Shown here one piece after another: positions 32,728-41,102 of a DNA stretch of 64,000 nucleotides. Under the pieces are notes generated by a model. The model did not search any database, had not been told where the DNA came from, and saw nothing but the letters and a program-made list of their open reading frames with translations. The first letter of the stretch is position 1. The number at the start of each line of letters is the position of its first letter. The translations under genes were made by a program, and so were the position numbers. Source of the DNA: JAFDCJ01 sp964527835 (GTDB taxonomy: Bacteria > Desulfobacterota > Desulfobacteria > Desulfobacterales > JAFDCJ01); NCBI GenBank assembly GCA_964527835.1, contig CAZGNV010000003.1:79722-143721 (forward strand), given 5' to 3'.

Positions 32728-33696
32728 ATGCGACACAAACCGGTGGTCTTGGTACTGCTCTTATTAATTCTGTCCTCCGGGTGCAGTGCTGTATACAGGA
32801 CCCAGGGTCAATATTATCTGCGCACCAATCAATACAAGGCAGGACTTGAATCTTTTAAGGAAAATGTACGTAATAATCCCGATGATGCCGGCGCCAATTA
32901 TTATCTGGGCCGCTTTTACCTGGCTGGAAGCCAACCGGCAGCAGGGTTGCGTTACCTGAAGCGTTCCGCTAAACTGGATCCGGAGCAATCGGATACCTAT
33001 TTGTGGATTGGCGTTTCATATTTCCAACTTAAAAAACCGAATCTTGAGCGCAAAAACTATTTGAAAGCGCTATCTCTGAACAGCCGGAACCTTATGGCAC
33101 GGCTGTATCTGGCGCACAATCAGTTTGAGAAAAAGCAGTATCAGGCAGCATTGAAAAACTACAATCGGGTTTTAGGTGTTCAGCCAGACAACCCGAGTGC
33201 GTTGTACAACAAGACGGTTATATTCAGACGGCTGGGTCTGAATCTCCAGGAAAAAAGTGCGTTGAAACAATACATGCGTTTTTACCCATCGGGCGCCCTG
33301 GCCATACGCATTGTCAACCGGCTCAACGAAATGGGTGATTTTGAATACCGCAATTACCGGATTGGCTATCGCACCGTCACCCTCAAGACCATCGAGTTCG
33401 TGCCGTCCACCGCTCAAATCAGCCAGGGCTCACGTCCTTCGCTGGATGTCGTTGGCGCTATCCTGAAAAACAACCAGCGAATAGCCTTGAATATCATTGC
33501 GTATCAGAAAAAAAATCCCGCACTGGCCCAGGCCCGGGCCAGAAGTGTCAAAGCATATCTTCTTGAAAACTTTCCTGAAATCAAACCCGAGAGGCTGAAA
33601 TTGAGCTGGTTTGGGGTGCCCGAGATCATCAAAACGGGGAGCCGGAAACGGTTCAAGGCAGACGCTTCGATCAAATTTTTTGCATCCCAAGGGTGA
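32728..33696 (+). CDS. TPR lipoprotein with OmpA-like C-terminal region
   Basis: A 322-residue protein starting at ATG 32728 behind GAAAGGAGG. The signal ends in the lipobox LSSGC (Cys near residue 19). About five TPR repeats follow (for example ANYYLGRFYLAGSQPAAGLRY and ARLYLAHNQFEKKQYQAAL). The C-terminal ~100 residues resemble an OmpA-type peptidoglycan-binding domain in shortened form (IEFVPSTAQISQGSRPSLDV, then ALAQARARSVKAYLLENFP). It is a paralogue of 35869-36891, which lies on the other side of the sigma-factor genes. A role in envelope assembly is inferred. Confidence 0.85.
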   Translation: MRHKPVVLVLLLLILSSGCSAVYRTQGQYYLRTNQYKAGLESFKENVRNNPDDAGANYYLGRFYLAGSQPAAGLRYLKRSAKLDPEQSDTYLWIGVSYFQLKKPNLERKNYLKALSLNSRNLMARLYLAHNQFEKKQYQAALKNYNRVLGVQPDNPSALYNKTVIFRRLGLNLQEKSALKQYMRFYPSGALAIRIVNRLNEMGDFEYRNYRIGYRTVTLKTIEFVPSTAQISQGSRPSLDVVGAILKNNQRIALNIIAYQKKNPALAQARARSVKAYLLENFPEIKPERLKLSWFGVPEIIKTGSRKRFKADASIKFFASQG

Positions 33697-33780
33697 TTTT
33701 GTGACCCGCTGCGGCTTTTAAACGTATATTGAATTGAGCGCCGGTGTCGGGACTTATCTTCAATGGAAACTGTGTGATTG

Positions 33781-34335
33781 ATGAGCGTGCCCGAAGACAG
33801 CAGGATCGTCGGCGAAGTGTTGAACGGCGATGTAAATGCCTATGCCCTGCTGGTTAAAAAATATCAGAGACCGATTTATAATCTCATGTACCGCGCTACC
33901 GGTTCCAAAGAGCTTTCAATGGACATGACCCAGGAGACACTGGTCAGGGCCTATGAAAAACTGGAGCGCTTCGATCCGGCCAGAAGTTTTTTTTCCTGGC
34001 TGTATGCCATCGGGATGAACCTCGCCAGGGATTATCTGCGCAAGGCAGGCAGGGAGGCGCATCTTTTTGAGCGCCCCTTTGATGAAATCAATACCGCTGA
34101 CGGGAGTACAGATCTGGAAATACGATTGGAGTGCAAACTGGAGATGTCCAGAGTCTTGAAGGTAATGGAAAAGCTTCCCTTGGATTACCGGGAAGCGCTC
34201 ATTTTGCGTTTTCAAAAAGAGCTTTCCATGAAAGATCTTGCCGGCGCTCTGTCCATTTCGGTCAGCGGAGCCAAAATGCGGGTACACCGCGGCCTGAAGG
34301 AGCTTCGGACGCTGCTTGGCCTGGATTTCAACTGA
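33781..34335 (+). CDS. ECF-type RNA polymerase sigma factor (RpoE family)
   Basis: A 184-residue sigma factor. Region 2 occupies residues ~8-85 (YALLVKKYQRPIYNLMYRATG, DMTQETLVRAYEKLERFDPAR, SWLYAIGMNLARDYLRK). Region 4 covers ~120-180 (MEKLPLDYREALILRF and the helix-turn-helix MKDLAGALSISVSGAKMRVHRG). It directs transcription of an envelope regulon, very likely including the neighbouring TPR and Gly-rich protein genes. The next gene, a membrane protein with a short cytoplasmic N-terminus, is its probable anti-sigma factor. No -35 GAAC-type autoregulated promoter could be assigned with confidence. Confidence 0.93.
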   Translation: MSVPEDSRIVGEVLNGDVNAYALLVKKYQRPIYNLMYRATGSKELSMDMTQETLVRAYEKLERFDPARSFFSWLYAIGMNLARDYLRKAGREAHLFERPFDEINTADGSTDLEIRLECKLEMSRVLKVMEKLPLDYREALILRFQKELSMKDLAGALSISVSGAKMRVHRGLKELRTLLGLDFN

Positions 34336-34377
34336 TAAAAAAAGAAACCTGAAACAGTGTTAAAACAGGAGGGTTTC

Positions 34378-34944
34378 ATGAACCATAAAAAGGACCATTT
34401 TAACCTGGCCGCCCTGCTCCGCAATTTGCCGGAGGAAGATCTTCCCCGGGACCTGACGCCCCTGGTGATGGAATCGCTTCAGCCCAAAACGGTATCCATG
34501 TGGCGTCGGCTGTACCTGCTGGTCCGCACGCCACGGATGGTGAACATCACACCGTATAGACTGGCAGGTGCGGTGGCGGCCTGTGTCCTGATCATTGCCC
34601 TGGTTTTCCAGTTGCCTTTGAAGCGCTTTGAAACGGCTGTGCAGCAGAGCGAAGCCGAACTGGTACCGGTCTCCTTCAGCCTGGATAACAAGGCGGCCCG
34701 TTCGGTTGATGTGATTGGCTCATTTAACAACTGGAAGCCGGAAGGATACGAGATGAAGTTGGATCGCAGAACCCGGCGGTGGACACTGCATCTGCGGATT
34801 CCCCCCGGAAGCTACGAATATGCCTTTTTAATTGACAACCAGCAGGCTATTCCCGATCCCCAGGCGGCATTTTATAAAATGGACGGATTCGGTTCCCGCA
34901 ATTCAGTTATTTACACTGCGGCAAATGATGAAAACGTGTTGTAA
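34378..34944 (+). CDS. Membrane protein with periplasmic CBM48/AMPK-type carbohydrate-binding domain, probable anti-sigma factor
   Basis: A 188-residue protein. The first ~60 residues are cytoplasmic and polar (LAALLRNLPEEDLPRDLTPLVM), as in short anti-sigma domains. One membrane helix follows (LAGAVAACVLIIALVF), then a periplasmic domain of the glycogen-binding kind found in AMPK beta subunits and isoamylase N-termini (SVDVIGSFNNWKPEGYEMKL, then WTLHLRIPPGSYEYAFLID). The gene lies 42 bp after the ECF sigma factor. A natural reading is that a polysaccharide in the periplasm is sensed and the sigma factor released, which is inference. The ribosome site AACAGGAGGGTTTC is strong. Confidence 0.85.
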   Translation: MNHKKDHFNLAALLRNLPEEDLPRDLTPLVMESLQPKTVSMWRRLYLLVRTPRMVNITPYRLAGAVAACVLIIALVFQLPLKRFETAVQQSEAELVPVSFSLDNKAARSVDVIGSFNNWKPEGYEMKLDRRTRRWTLHLRIPPGSYEYAFLIDNQQAIPDPQAAFYKMDGFGSRNSVIYTAANDENVL

Positions 34945-35737
34945 AGTCATAGCCCTGCTGATTGTCCTCCAGGTGCTTGGCCCGGGCGGCCCCGGGCACA
35001 AGGCGGCCTATGCGGATCATCAAAAACCGGTTCTTGCGACGGTCAACGAGGCCCGCCGGCTGGGCGTGCCGGAAGGGAGCATCAATCACCTGTTGGCCTA
35101 TGCCCTTGATAATCAACTCGGTGCGGATCACACGGTCCACATGCTTACAATTTTGATCCGCGTTCGTGAAAGCCAGTTTCCCCTCGGTCCGTTTTTGAAT
35201 AAAATTCAGGAGGGCCTGGCCAAACAGATCGATCCCCAACGACTGGAAGCCGGTTTGAATCAACGTCTGGATGATTACCGCTTTGTAAACCGCTTGCTGA
35301 ATACTAAGTATGCGGGATCCCGGCGCTGGGCGGCAGCCGACCAGACGGCACTGGTGGACAGCCTGGGTTTCGGACTCAAACGACGTCAACTGCGCCGGCT
35401 GTTTGAACGGGCGCCGGCGGTGCCCCCCGCGATGCTGGCCATCGCGGCTAAAAACAAGGCCCTTTTGAAGCAGATTACCTTTAAGGATGAAATTGCCGAC
35501 GAGATCGTTTTCACCGGACTGACAAACAAGAGTCTTACGTCTCAGTGGTCGTTGTTTTTTAAGGTCGCCGCAGCGGCCAGGCGCAAGGGTATTTCTGAAG
35601 CTCAAATCGCTGCGGCTGCCAAAACAGCCCTGAGGCAGCAGGGTGATTTGCAGCAGGTCTTAGTGGCCCTTGAATTCACATCCCGAGATGTGCGTCACGG
35701 TCCACACCTGGACTCACCACCGGGGGCCGATGAATAA
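34925..35737 (+). CDS. Secreted alpha-helical protein of unknown function
   Basis: A 270-residue protein whose start lies inside the end of the CBM gene (ATG 34925 or 34928). It has a signal peptide (KVIALLIVLQVLG, cleavage near AYA). The mature part is mostly helical, with repeats of the kind VNEARRLGVPEGSINHLLAYAL and AAAARRKGISEAQIAAAAKTA, which look like related helix pairs. No family recognised. It is part of the sigma-factor operon and probably of its envelope regulon. Confidence 0.75.
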   Translation: MMKTCCKVIALLIVLQVLGPGGPGHKAAYADHQKPVLATVNEARRLGVPEGSINHLLAYALDNQLGADHTVHMLTILIRVRESQFPLGPFLNKIQEGLAKQIDPQRLEAGLNQRLDDYRFVNRLLNTKYAGSRRWAAADQTALVDSLGFGLKRRQLRRLFERAPAVPPAMLAIAAKNKALLKQITFKDEIADEIVFTGLTNKSLTSQWSLFFKVAAAARRKGISEAQIAAAAKTALRQQGDLQQVLVALEFTSRDVRHGPHLDSPPGADE

Positions 35738-35868
35738 AGACAACGATACAATCGGACTCAATGACCATTAAAGTTGGAATTTGCCGTGACGCGAAGCAAT
35801 GGTGACCATTTTCGGTTGCAGTGGGTATGATGCCCCATCAGATAAAAATATAAAGGATTAATAACTGC

Positions 35869-36891
35869 GTGAAATATTATAAGAACCCTACTGTCCGGGA
35901 AAAATTCGGGGGGAACACCCTGTTTAGGAATTGCCTGCGTTCCTGTCTGTTCCTGCTCCTGCTGATCAGTGTCCTGATGCCCTATTCGGCCCCGGCACAA
36001 CTTGATGGAATCGAGCTGTTTAAACAGGAAAAGTACGGACAGGCAATCCGTTTTTTTAGCACGCAGCTCAAGGCCCAACCGGATAATCCGGCAATCAACT
36101 TCTACCTGGGACGCAGTTTGCTGGCCCTAAAAAAGGTGGACAAGGCCGTTGGCTATTTGGAAAAAGCAGCGCAACGGGCACCGGACAATCCCGATTACCG
36201 GTTCTGGCTCGGAGTCGGCTACTGGGCGGACATGGAATTTGAAAAGGAAAGGCAAAGCTACCTTGAGGCCCTGAAGCTGGACCCGGGTCATCTGCAGGCC
36301 AATTTATATCTCGGCCACAACTTTATGGATCAAAATCAATGGAAGGCGGCCCTGAATCAATATGACCGAGTGCTTGCCGTTGATCCCGCAGTTCCGGATG
36401 CGCTGTATAACCGGGCGCTGGTGTTCAGGCAGCTGGGAAGAATTTCTGATGAAAAAAAGGCCTGGCACTCTTATCTGCGCCGGTACCGTCGGGGGCAATA
36501 TGCGCTTCAGGCAGTTGACTATTTAAACGGCTATGGTGATTTTTCCTACCGTATATACTTGTTGAGGTCCAGAAGGATCGTGGTGCCGGCGATTCATTTT
36601 GAACCAGCCGGCAGCACAATAAAGGCGGAAAGTTTGCCTGCCGTTGAAACCATCGGCGGTATCTTAACTAGGAACAGGGCCCTTTCAGTGCACGTGATCG
36701 CATACGTCAAGGGCAGCGCGGAGTTGGCAAAATACAGAGCGAAAGCCATAAAAAAAGCGCTTTTAAAAGCCTTTCCCGGAATTAAGCCTTCGCGGATAAT
36801 GACAAGCTGGTTCGGTGTTCCCGAAAAAATCGATTTGCGCAATGAAGCATATATGTTGGATGAATCCGTCAACGTTATAACCCAAAAATAA
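35869..36891 (+). CDS. Secreted TPR protein with OmpA-like C-terminal region
   Basis: A 340-residue protein starting at GTG 35869. A signal peptide (LRSCLFLLLLISVLMPYSAPA) leads into about five TPR units (NFYLGRSLLALKKVDKAVGYL, ANLYLGHNFMDQNQWKAAL) and a C-terminal OmpA-like region (IHFEPAGSTIKAESLPAVET, then AELAKYRAKAIKKALLKAFP). It shares the layout and the SWFGVPE motif near the end with the lipoprotein at 32728, so the two are duplicates, but this copy lacks a lipobox. The weak ribosome site and GTG suggest modest translation. Confidence 0.83.
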   Translation: MKYYKNPTVREKFGGNTLFRNCLRSCLFLLLLISVLMPYSAPAQLDGIELFKQEKYGQAIRFFSTQLKAQPDNPAINFYLGRSLLALKKVDKAVGYLEKAAQRAPDNPDYRFWLGVGYWADMEFEKERQSYLEALKLDPGHLQANLYLGHNFMDQNQWKAALNQYDRVLAVDPAVPDALYNRALVFRQLGRISDEKKAWHSYLRRYRRGQYALQAVDYLNGYGDFSYRIYLLRSRRIVVPAIHFEPAGSTIKAESLPAVETIGGILTRNRALSVHVIAYVKGSAELAKYRAKAIKKALLKAFPGIKPSRIMTSWFGVPEKIDLRNEAYMLDESVNVITQK

Positions 36892-36921
36892 TTGACAATC
36901 ACTCAGGCAAGGAGATGAAAA

Positions 36922-37758
36922 ATGAAAAGGGTTGCATTAAATATACATCGACTGACGCTGCTGCCGGCCCTGCTGGCAGCTGTGGTGTGCATGGCACCAT
37001 TGATCGGATTTGCGGCTGAAATGAACAATCAGGGATCGACTTTTAGGAATACAGCCGAGGTGGCCCGGGCCGAGCAGCTGGCAGCAAAAGCTGCCAGTCA
37101 GCCGGCACAGGAAGTCGTCGCAGCCATCCGGGCAGAAGAAAAATCAGCTGCTGCGCTGCAGGCGGCGATAAAATCCGGAAACTCCCAGGTTATTGCTGCA
37201 GCCCGCAATGCCCACCAGGCATCGGAGGCGGCGGCCGAAGCGATAATGGCGGCCTTCAGCGGTGTTACGCCGGGTGATATCGCCGCCTTGCGAGGTGGCG
37301 GCATGCAATGGGGACAGATCGCCCGAGAGCTGGGAGTTCATCCCGGTGCGCTCGGACGGGCCTACGCAAAGGATAATTTTGCCCGGGATCAATCGGATAT
37401 GCTGCCGGCAACCTCCCGAGACCTTAAAAGCGGGCGCTCCATGATGCACGGCGTTCCAGCCGGCAACCCCTCAGGCAGCCAGGGGATGGGGCTGGATCAT
37501 GCGGCCCAGAATTACGGCGGCTGGGGCCACATGGGCGCTGACAGGGGAGATAGCCGTGGAGACAGCGATGGCGGCTGGCAGGGTTCTGGGCATGGCAGCG
37601 GAATGGGGAGCGGGTCCGGCAGCGGAATGGGCGGCGGAATGGGGAGCGGGTCCGGCAGCGGAATGGGCGGCGGAATGGGAAGCGGAATGGGAAGCGGCAT
37701 GGGCAGCGGCATGGGAGACGGCATGGGAGACGGCATGGGCGGTGGCGACCATATGTAA
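36922..37758 (+). CDS. Secreted Ala-rich protein with Gly/Met/Ser repeat tail
   Basis: A 278-residue protein with a signal peptide (LLPALLAAVVCMAPLIGFA). The first mature part is a helical Ala/Glu/Gln-rich region (ARAEQLAAKAASQPAQEVV). A conserved block follows, VTPGDIAALRGGGMQWGQIA then GVHPGALG. The last ~75 residues are GSGMGSG and GMGGG repeats. The tail resembles glycine-rich structural or fibre proteins. A near duplicate follows at 37899. The ribosome site AAGGAGATGAAAA is good. Function unknown; an exported surface or matrix protein under the ECF sigma factor is a guess. Confidence 0.82.
   Translation: MKRVALNIHRLTLLPALLAAVVCMAPLIGFAAEMNNQGSTFRNTAEVARAEQLAAKAASQPAQEVVAAIRAEEKSAAALQAAIKSGNSQVIAAARNAHQASEAAAEAIMAAFSGVTPGDIAALRGGGMQWGQIARELGVHPGALGRAYAKDNFARDQSDMLPATSRDLKSGRSMMHGVPAGNPSGSQGMGLDHAAQNYGGWGHMGADRGDSRGDSDGGWQGSGHGSGMGSGSGSGMGGGMGSGSGSGMGGGMGSGMGSGMGSGMGDGMGDGMGGGDHM
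37590..37745 (+). repeat. Short tandem repeats in the Gly-rich tail
   Basis: Units around AGCGGAATGGGCGGC repeat with small changes, coding Ser-Gly-Met-Gly. They are coding repeats prone to slippage, not a CRISPR array. Confidence 0.85.
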
Positions 37759-37898
37759 TGTCTGCAATGCAACTGATGCTCAAGAATTGTGAACGAATAT
37801 TGTGACCAAATTCGGATGCCTTCGTATTAGTAAGTAAACAAATAGAGGCAATCCGGTGGACCGTACTTGATTAAATTAAAAACCAGGAGACGAAGGCA

Positions 37899-38816
37899 AT
37901 GAAGAAGGTAGCAAGCAAACGATTATGGACTTTGATGTTTTCGGCAATTATCATGGTGCTGTTTTTGACAATGCCGTTTGCGGGCTTTGCAGCCGGCATG
38001 AATCATAACAGCCAGATTAACGTCAACAATGACAATCCAGTCTTTACAAACCCGTCCGATGTCGCCCGTGCCGAACAGCAGGCATCAAAAGCTGCGGCTC
38101 AGCAAGCCCCCGAGGTTATTGCAGCTATTCAGGCGGAGCAGCAAGCTGAAGTGGCCCTACGGGCGGCGATTCAATCCGGCGATCCACAGGCCATCGCCGC
38201 TGCCCAGCAGGCCGTGGTTGCTGCAGACGTGGCGGCTGAAACTGTGATGGCGGCGTTTTGTGCCGTTACGCCAAACGACATCGCCGCCATGCACAGCAGC
38301 GGTATGGCATGGGGGCAGATCGCCCAGAATTTCGGGGTTCACCCAGCTTCACTCGGGTTGAACCCGGCAAAAGCGAATTTTTCGCAGCCTCAAGCCAACA
38401 TGATGCAGGCAACTTCCCGCAGCGTTACGGGCAGTCAGCCAATGATGCAAGGCGGTCATTCCGCAAATTTTGCCGGTAGCCAGGGCATGGGGCTTGATCA
38501 TGCCGCCCAAAATTACGGCGGCTGGGATAATTTTAGCGGTTCAGCCAACGTCGGCGGCATGAACAGCGACATGCATGGCGGCTGGGATGACAGTCATGGC
38601 GGCGGCATGATGGCCGCAGGTCCGGTTGGCGGTTCTGGCATTGGTACTGGAGCGGGAATGGTCGGTGGCGCTATTGCGGGCCCCGGTGCTGGCATGGGCA
38701 TGGGTCCCGGTATGGGTGCCGATTCCGGTGCTGGTCCCGGCGAAGGTCCCGGTGGGGGTCCTGGTGGGGGTCCTGGTGGGGGTCCCGGTGGGGGTCCCGG
38801 CGGAGGCTGCTGGTAA
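37899..38816 (+). CDS. Secreted Ala-rich protein with Gly/Pro repeat tail (paralogue)
   Basis: A 305-residue duplicate of the preceding gene. Signal peptide (IIMVLFLTMPFAGFA), helical region (ARAEQQASKAAAQQAPEVIA), the shared block VTPNDIAAMHSSGMAWGQIA then GVHPASLG, the shared GSQGMGLDHAAQNYGGW, and a tail that has drifted from Gly-Met-Ser to Gly-Pro (GPGGGPGGG) repeats, ending in Cys-Trp. The common block may be the functional core and the tail a spacer or fibre segment. A good ribosome site (CAGGAGACGAAGGCA) precedes the ATG and a strong terminator follows the gene. Confidence 0.82.
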   Translation: MKKVASKRLWTLMFSAIIMVLFLTMPFAGFAAGMNHNSQINVNNDNPVFTNPSDVARAEQQASKAAAQQAPEVIAAIQAEQQAEVALRAAIQSGDPQAIAAAQQAVVAADVAAETVMAAFCAVTPNDIAAMHSSGMAWGQIAQNFGVHPASLGLNPAKANFSQPQANMMQATSRSVTGSQPMMQGGHSANFAGSQGMGLDHAAQNYGGWDNFSGSANVGGMNSDMHGGWDDSHGGGMMAAGPVGGSGIGTGAGMVGGAIAGPGAGMGMGPGMGADSGAGPGEGPGGGPGGGPGGGPGGGPGGGCW

Positions 38817-38853
38817 TCTATATCAACAGGGTTGATACGATACGGTCTATCTG

Positions 38854-38893
38854 CCTGAAAAGGGGAGTTCGCGCTCCTCTTTTCAGGTTTTTT
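38854..38893 (+). terminator. Rho-independent terminator after the Gly-rich protein genes
   Basis: The arms CCTGAAAAGGGGAG and CTCCTCTTTTCAGG pair over 14 bp (one G-U) around TTCGCG, followed by TTTTTT. Confidence 0.9.
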
Positions 38894-38933
38894 CATACAA
38901 CCTAAATTAGATTTAGATAAGGAAAAAAACCCA

Positions 38934-39854
38934 ATGAAAAGACGCGATTTTCTCAAAGCCGGCATGCTGGGCGCAGCGGGCTTTGCCCTTTCGGGGCTCA
39001 CATTTATGGTACCCCGCCGAGCCGATGCTGCTGCAGTGAACGTCATTTTTACCGCTGAAAGAGCTTTGAAAACAATGATCGACGGCAACCAGGTTCCGGT
39101 ATGGCAGTTCCGCAGTTCTGCCGGTTCGGGCCCCGGTGCGTTGACTTCCGGGCTGGTTGTGCAGGAGGGCGACATGGTACACATCACCCTAATGAACAAC
39201 CTGGATGGACCCATCAACTTTTTCATCCCGGGGGTGGGGGATTTGAAAGGCCCGGAATTCGTCGTTGCGGGGGGGCAGCGGAGAATACAGCTTCACCGCC
39301 CCGGCAGCCGACAGCCGCACTTTTACCTTTCTGGGCCCCAACACGGCGAGCCTGAATGTGAGAATGGACGGTCGGCAGACCATGGCCGACGGAACCACCC
39401 TGCGCACCTGGTCCTTTGGCAGGGGCTTTAACGGGGATCGGCTCCGTACCCGGCCCGGTGATCGAGGGCATTGAGGGACAAACCGTTCGGGTAACGTTAA
39501 GTTCAGGCATGCCCCACAGTATTCACCTGCACGGGCTGGACGTGGACCAGGCCAACGACGGAGTGCCCAGCACTTCCGGCTATGTCGCGGGCATGGGAGG
39601 CGGCGGAATGATGAACTTTGGTCGGGTGGGCGGTTACACCAACCTGGGATCTCCGTTTACCTATACCTTTACAGCGGCCCCTGCCGCAACCCATCAGCAG
39701 CCATTCACAAATGATTGCTCCCGGCGAGAGATATGACATCCTGCTTACCATGCCCTCGTCAGCCCCCGATGGACCCGCGACGGTGGATTATTATCACATC
39801 CGCGGCGACGGTACATTGCTTGGCAGGGCAAGTACCACAATCACGCCTTTATGA
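38934..39854 (+). pseudogene. Multicopper oxidase, broken by several frameshifts
   Basis: The first frame starts with a Tat-type signal (MKRRDFLKAGMLGAAGFAL) and continues as a cupredoxin domain (GNQVPVWQFRSSAG, GDMVHITLMNNLDGPINFF). At about 39290 the match moves to another frame (GEYSFTAPAADSRTFTFLGP), at about 39430 to a third (IEGQTVRVTLSSGMPHSIHLHGLD), and near 39715 to a fourth (QMIAPGERYDILLTMPS, then TVDYYHIRGDG). At least three indels therefore interrupt one gene. The IHLHG copper motif survives, but the last domain with the other Cu ligands is missing. It could be true decay or a cluster of assembly errors; the former is favoured by the absent C-terminus. Confidence 0.85.
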
Positions 39855-40113
39855 TTATTTAAACGAATTGTTTAATCGAAGGCGGGTGCTCAAGCACCTG
39901 CCGTCAAGCCTGCCGGTGAACCTGCTGTTCGATCAGCCATCCAACCATGTTATTGGGGTGTGATAATTGTCAAAAAAATATTCAGATTACAGACCGGTTT
40001 TCACTTCGGCTCTGGTTTTTCCCTGAGCGACCGTTTTTCTAAAACCCTTGACTTTGTCCACATTGTGGTATATTAAAGCATGTCAAACAGTTCCTGCGGC
40101 ACCAAAATCAGAT

Positions 40114-40410
40114 ATGAGCATTGCAAAGAAAAATATTTCCCTCATCATCCTGGTCGGGCTTTTGTTTTACGCACTTGCAGTCATTATGATCGCGGTCTGT
40201 GCCTTTAATTGCTCGGCCAACGCGATCGGTTTTGATTTGCTCAAGGACGCTAACTGTGCCCTGTCCCACCAATCATTTGTTCCCAATGCAATGGAGCTGT
40301 CCGTGCTCTTTGTATTGCCGTTTGCGGGAATCTTTGTTTTCAAAGGCCGCCAATTCCTCCCGGCCGGAATGCTTTTTTCTCTCTTTCGACCGCCCCGGAT
40401 TTTTTTCTAA
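40114..40410 (+). CDS. Small membrane protein of unknown function
   Basis: A 98-residue protein starting at ATG 40114. Two hydrophobic segments (ISLIILVGLLFYALAVIMIAV and LSVLFVLPFAGIFVF) flank a loop with three Cys (CAFNCSANAIGFDLLKDANC), which would lie in the periplasm and could form disulphides. No clear ribosome site, and the last residues look atypical. It precedes the cytochrome c maturation cluster and might belong to it. The preceding 39855-40113 gap contains no recognisable gene. Confidence 0.5.
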   Translation: MSIAKKNISLIILVGLLFYALAVIMIAVCAFNCSANAIGFDLLKDANCALSHQSFVPNAMELSVLFVLPFAGIFVFKGRQFLPAGMLFSLFRPPRIFF

Positions 40411-40547
40411 GGCTTCACAATTTTCCACAACCTACCATTATTATAGTAATTTATCGCCGAGGGCTTTAAACGGCGGTGCATTTCTTGTTAAAGCCGGGGA
40501 AAATAAATGATTTTGCGCAATGTTGCAGGAAATGAAGGAGAGTGATT

Positions 40548-41003
40548 ATGGCCAAGCATAAGAAAAACAGGTTTTGTTCAAAATGCGGAAAATCAATGAG
40601 AGCAACTGATCTTTTTTGTCCGGCATGCGGCAATAGGGCATCCCATAAATCCAGAAAAGTGTTGAAATCGAACAAAAGGCAAAATTGGATCTTGATAACG
40701 GGAGCCCTCATTGGATTGGCTTTTGTGATCACCATCGTCGTATCCGGAATAACATCCCGGGAACAAAAACCTGCAGCCATCGACCGCAATAATGCCTTGA
40801 TTGCCGGCATTGCCGCCGAATTCGACTGTTCATGCGGCAAGTGCGAAAAGGAACTGAAAATCTGTGACTGTCCCACAGCCCAGCAAACCTTCGAATATAT
40901 CGGCAAACAGATAAACAAAGGGCAATATTCGCGCCTGGAAATAATTAGAAACGTCAATGACCGCTACGGATATTTAAAGGACAAAAGCATCCTGGGCGGG
41001 TAG
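40548..41003 (+). CDS. Zinc-ribbon membrane protein with CcmH-like domain
   Basis: A 151-residue protein starting at ATG 40548 with AAGGAG. An N-terminal zinc ribbon (FCSKCGKSMRATDLFCPACG, residues ~8-27) is followed by one helix (WILITGALIGLAFVITIVV) and a periplasmic domain with several Cys (FDCSCGKCEKELKICDCPTA) and the helical pattern IGKQINKGQYSRLEIIRNVN then DRYGYL. That pattern is the CcmH fold, whose Cys pair reduces apocytochrome CxxCH motifs. The extra Cys are unusual. It leads the cytochrome c maturation operon with a 99-bp gap to ccmF. Confidence 0.82.
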   Translation: MAKHKKNRFCSKCGKSMRATDLFCPACGNRASHKSRKVLKSNKRQNWILITGALIGLAFVITIVVSGITSREQKPAAIDRNNALIAGIAAEFDCSCGKCEKELKICDCPTAQQTFEYIGKQINKGQYSRLEIIRNVNDRYGYLKDKSILGG

Positions 41004-41102
41004 AAACGGACACAGTTTGAAAACGATAAAAAATTGCAAGCCTGTCTTTAAGGATCGTAAAGCATCCGGTCCGTGGCCACAAAAACACTCGGAGAAACTG
41101 AT

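Noticed and set aside
37590..38810. Repeats in the Gly-rich genes as a CRISPR-like or minisatellite element
   Set aside because: They are in-frame, of variable short length, without spacers, and encode Gly-Met-Ser or Gly-Pro tails.
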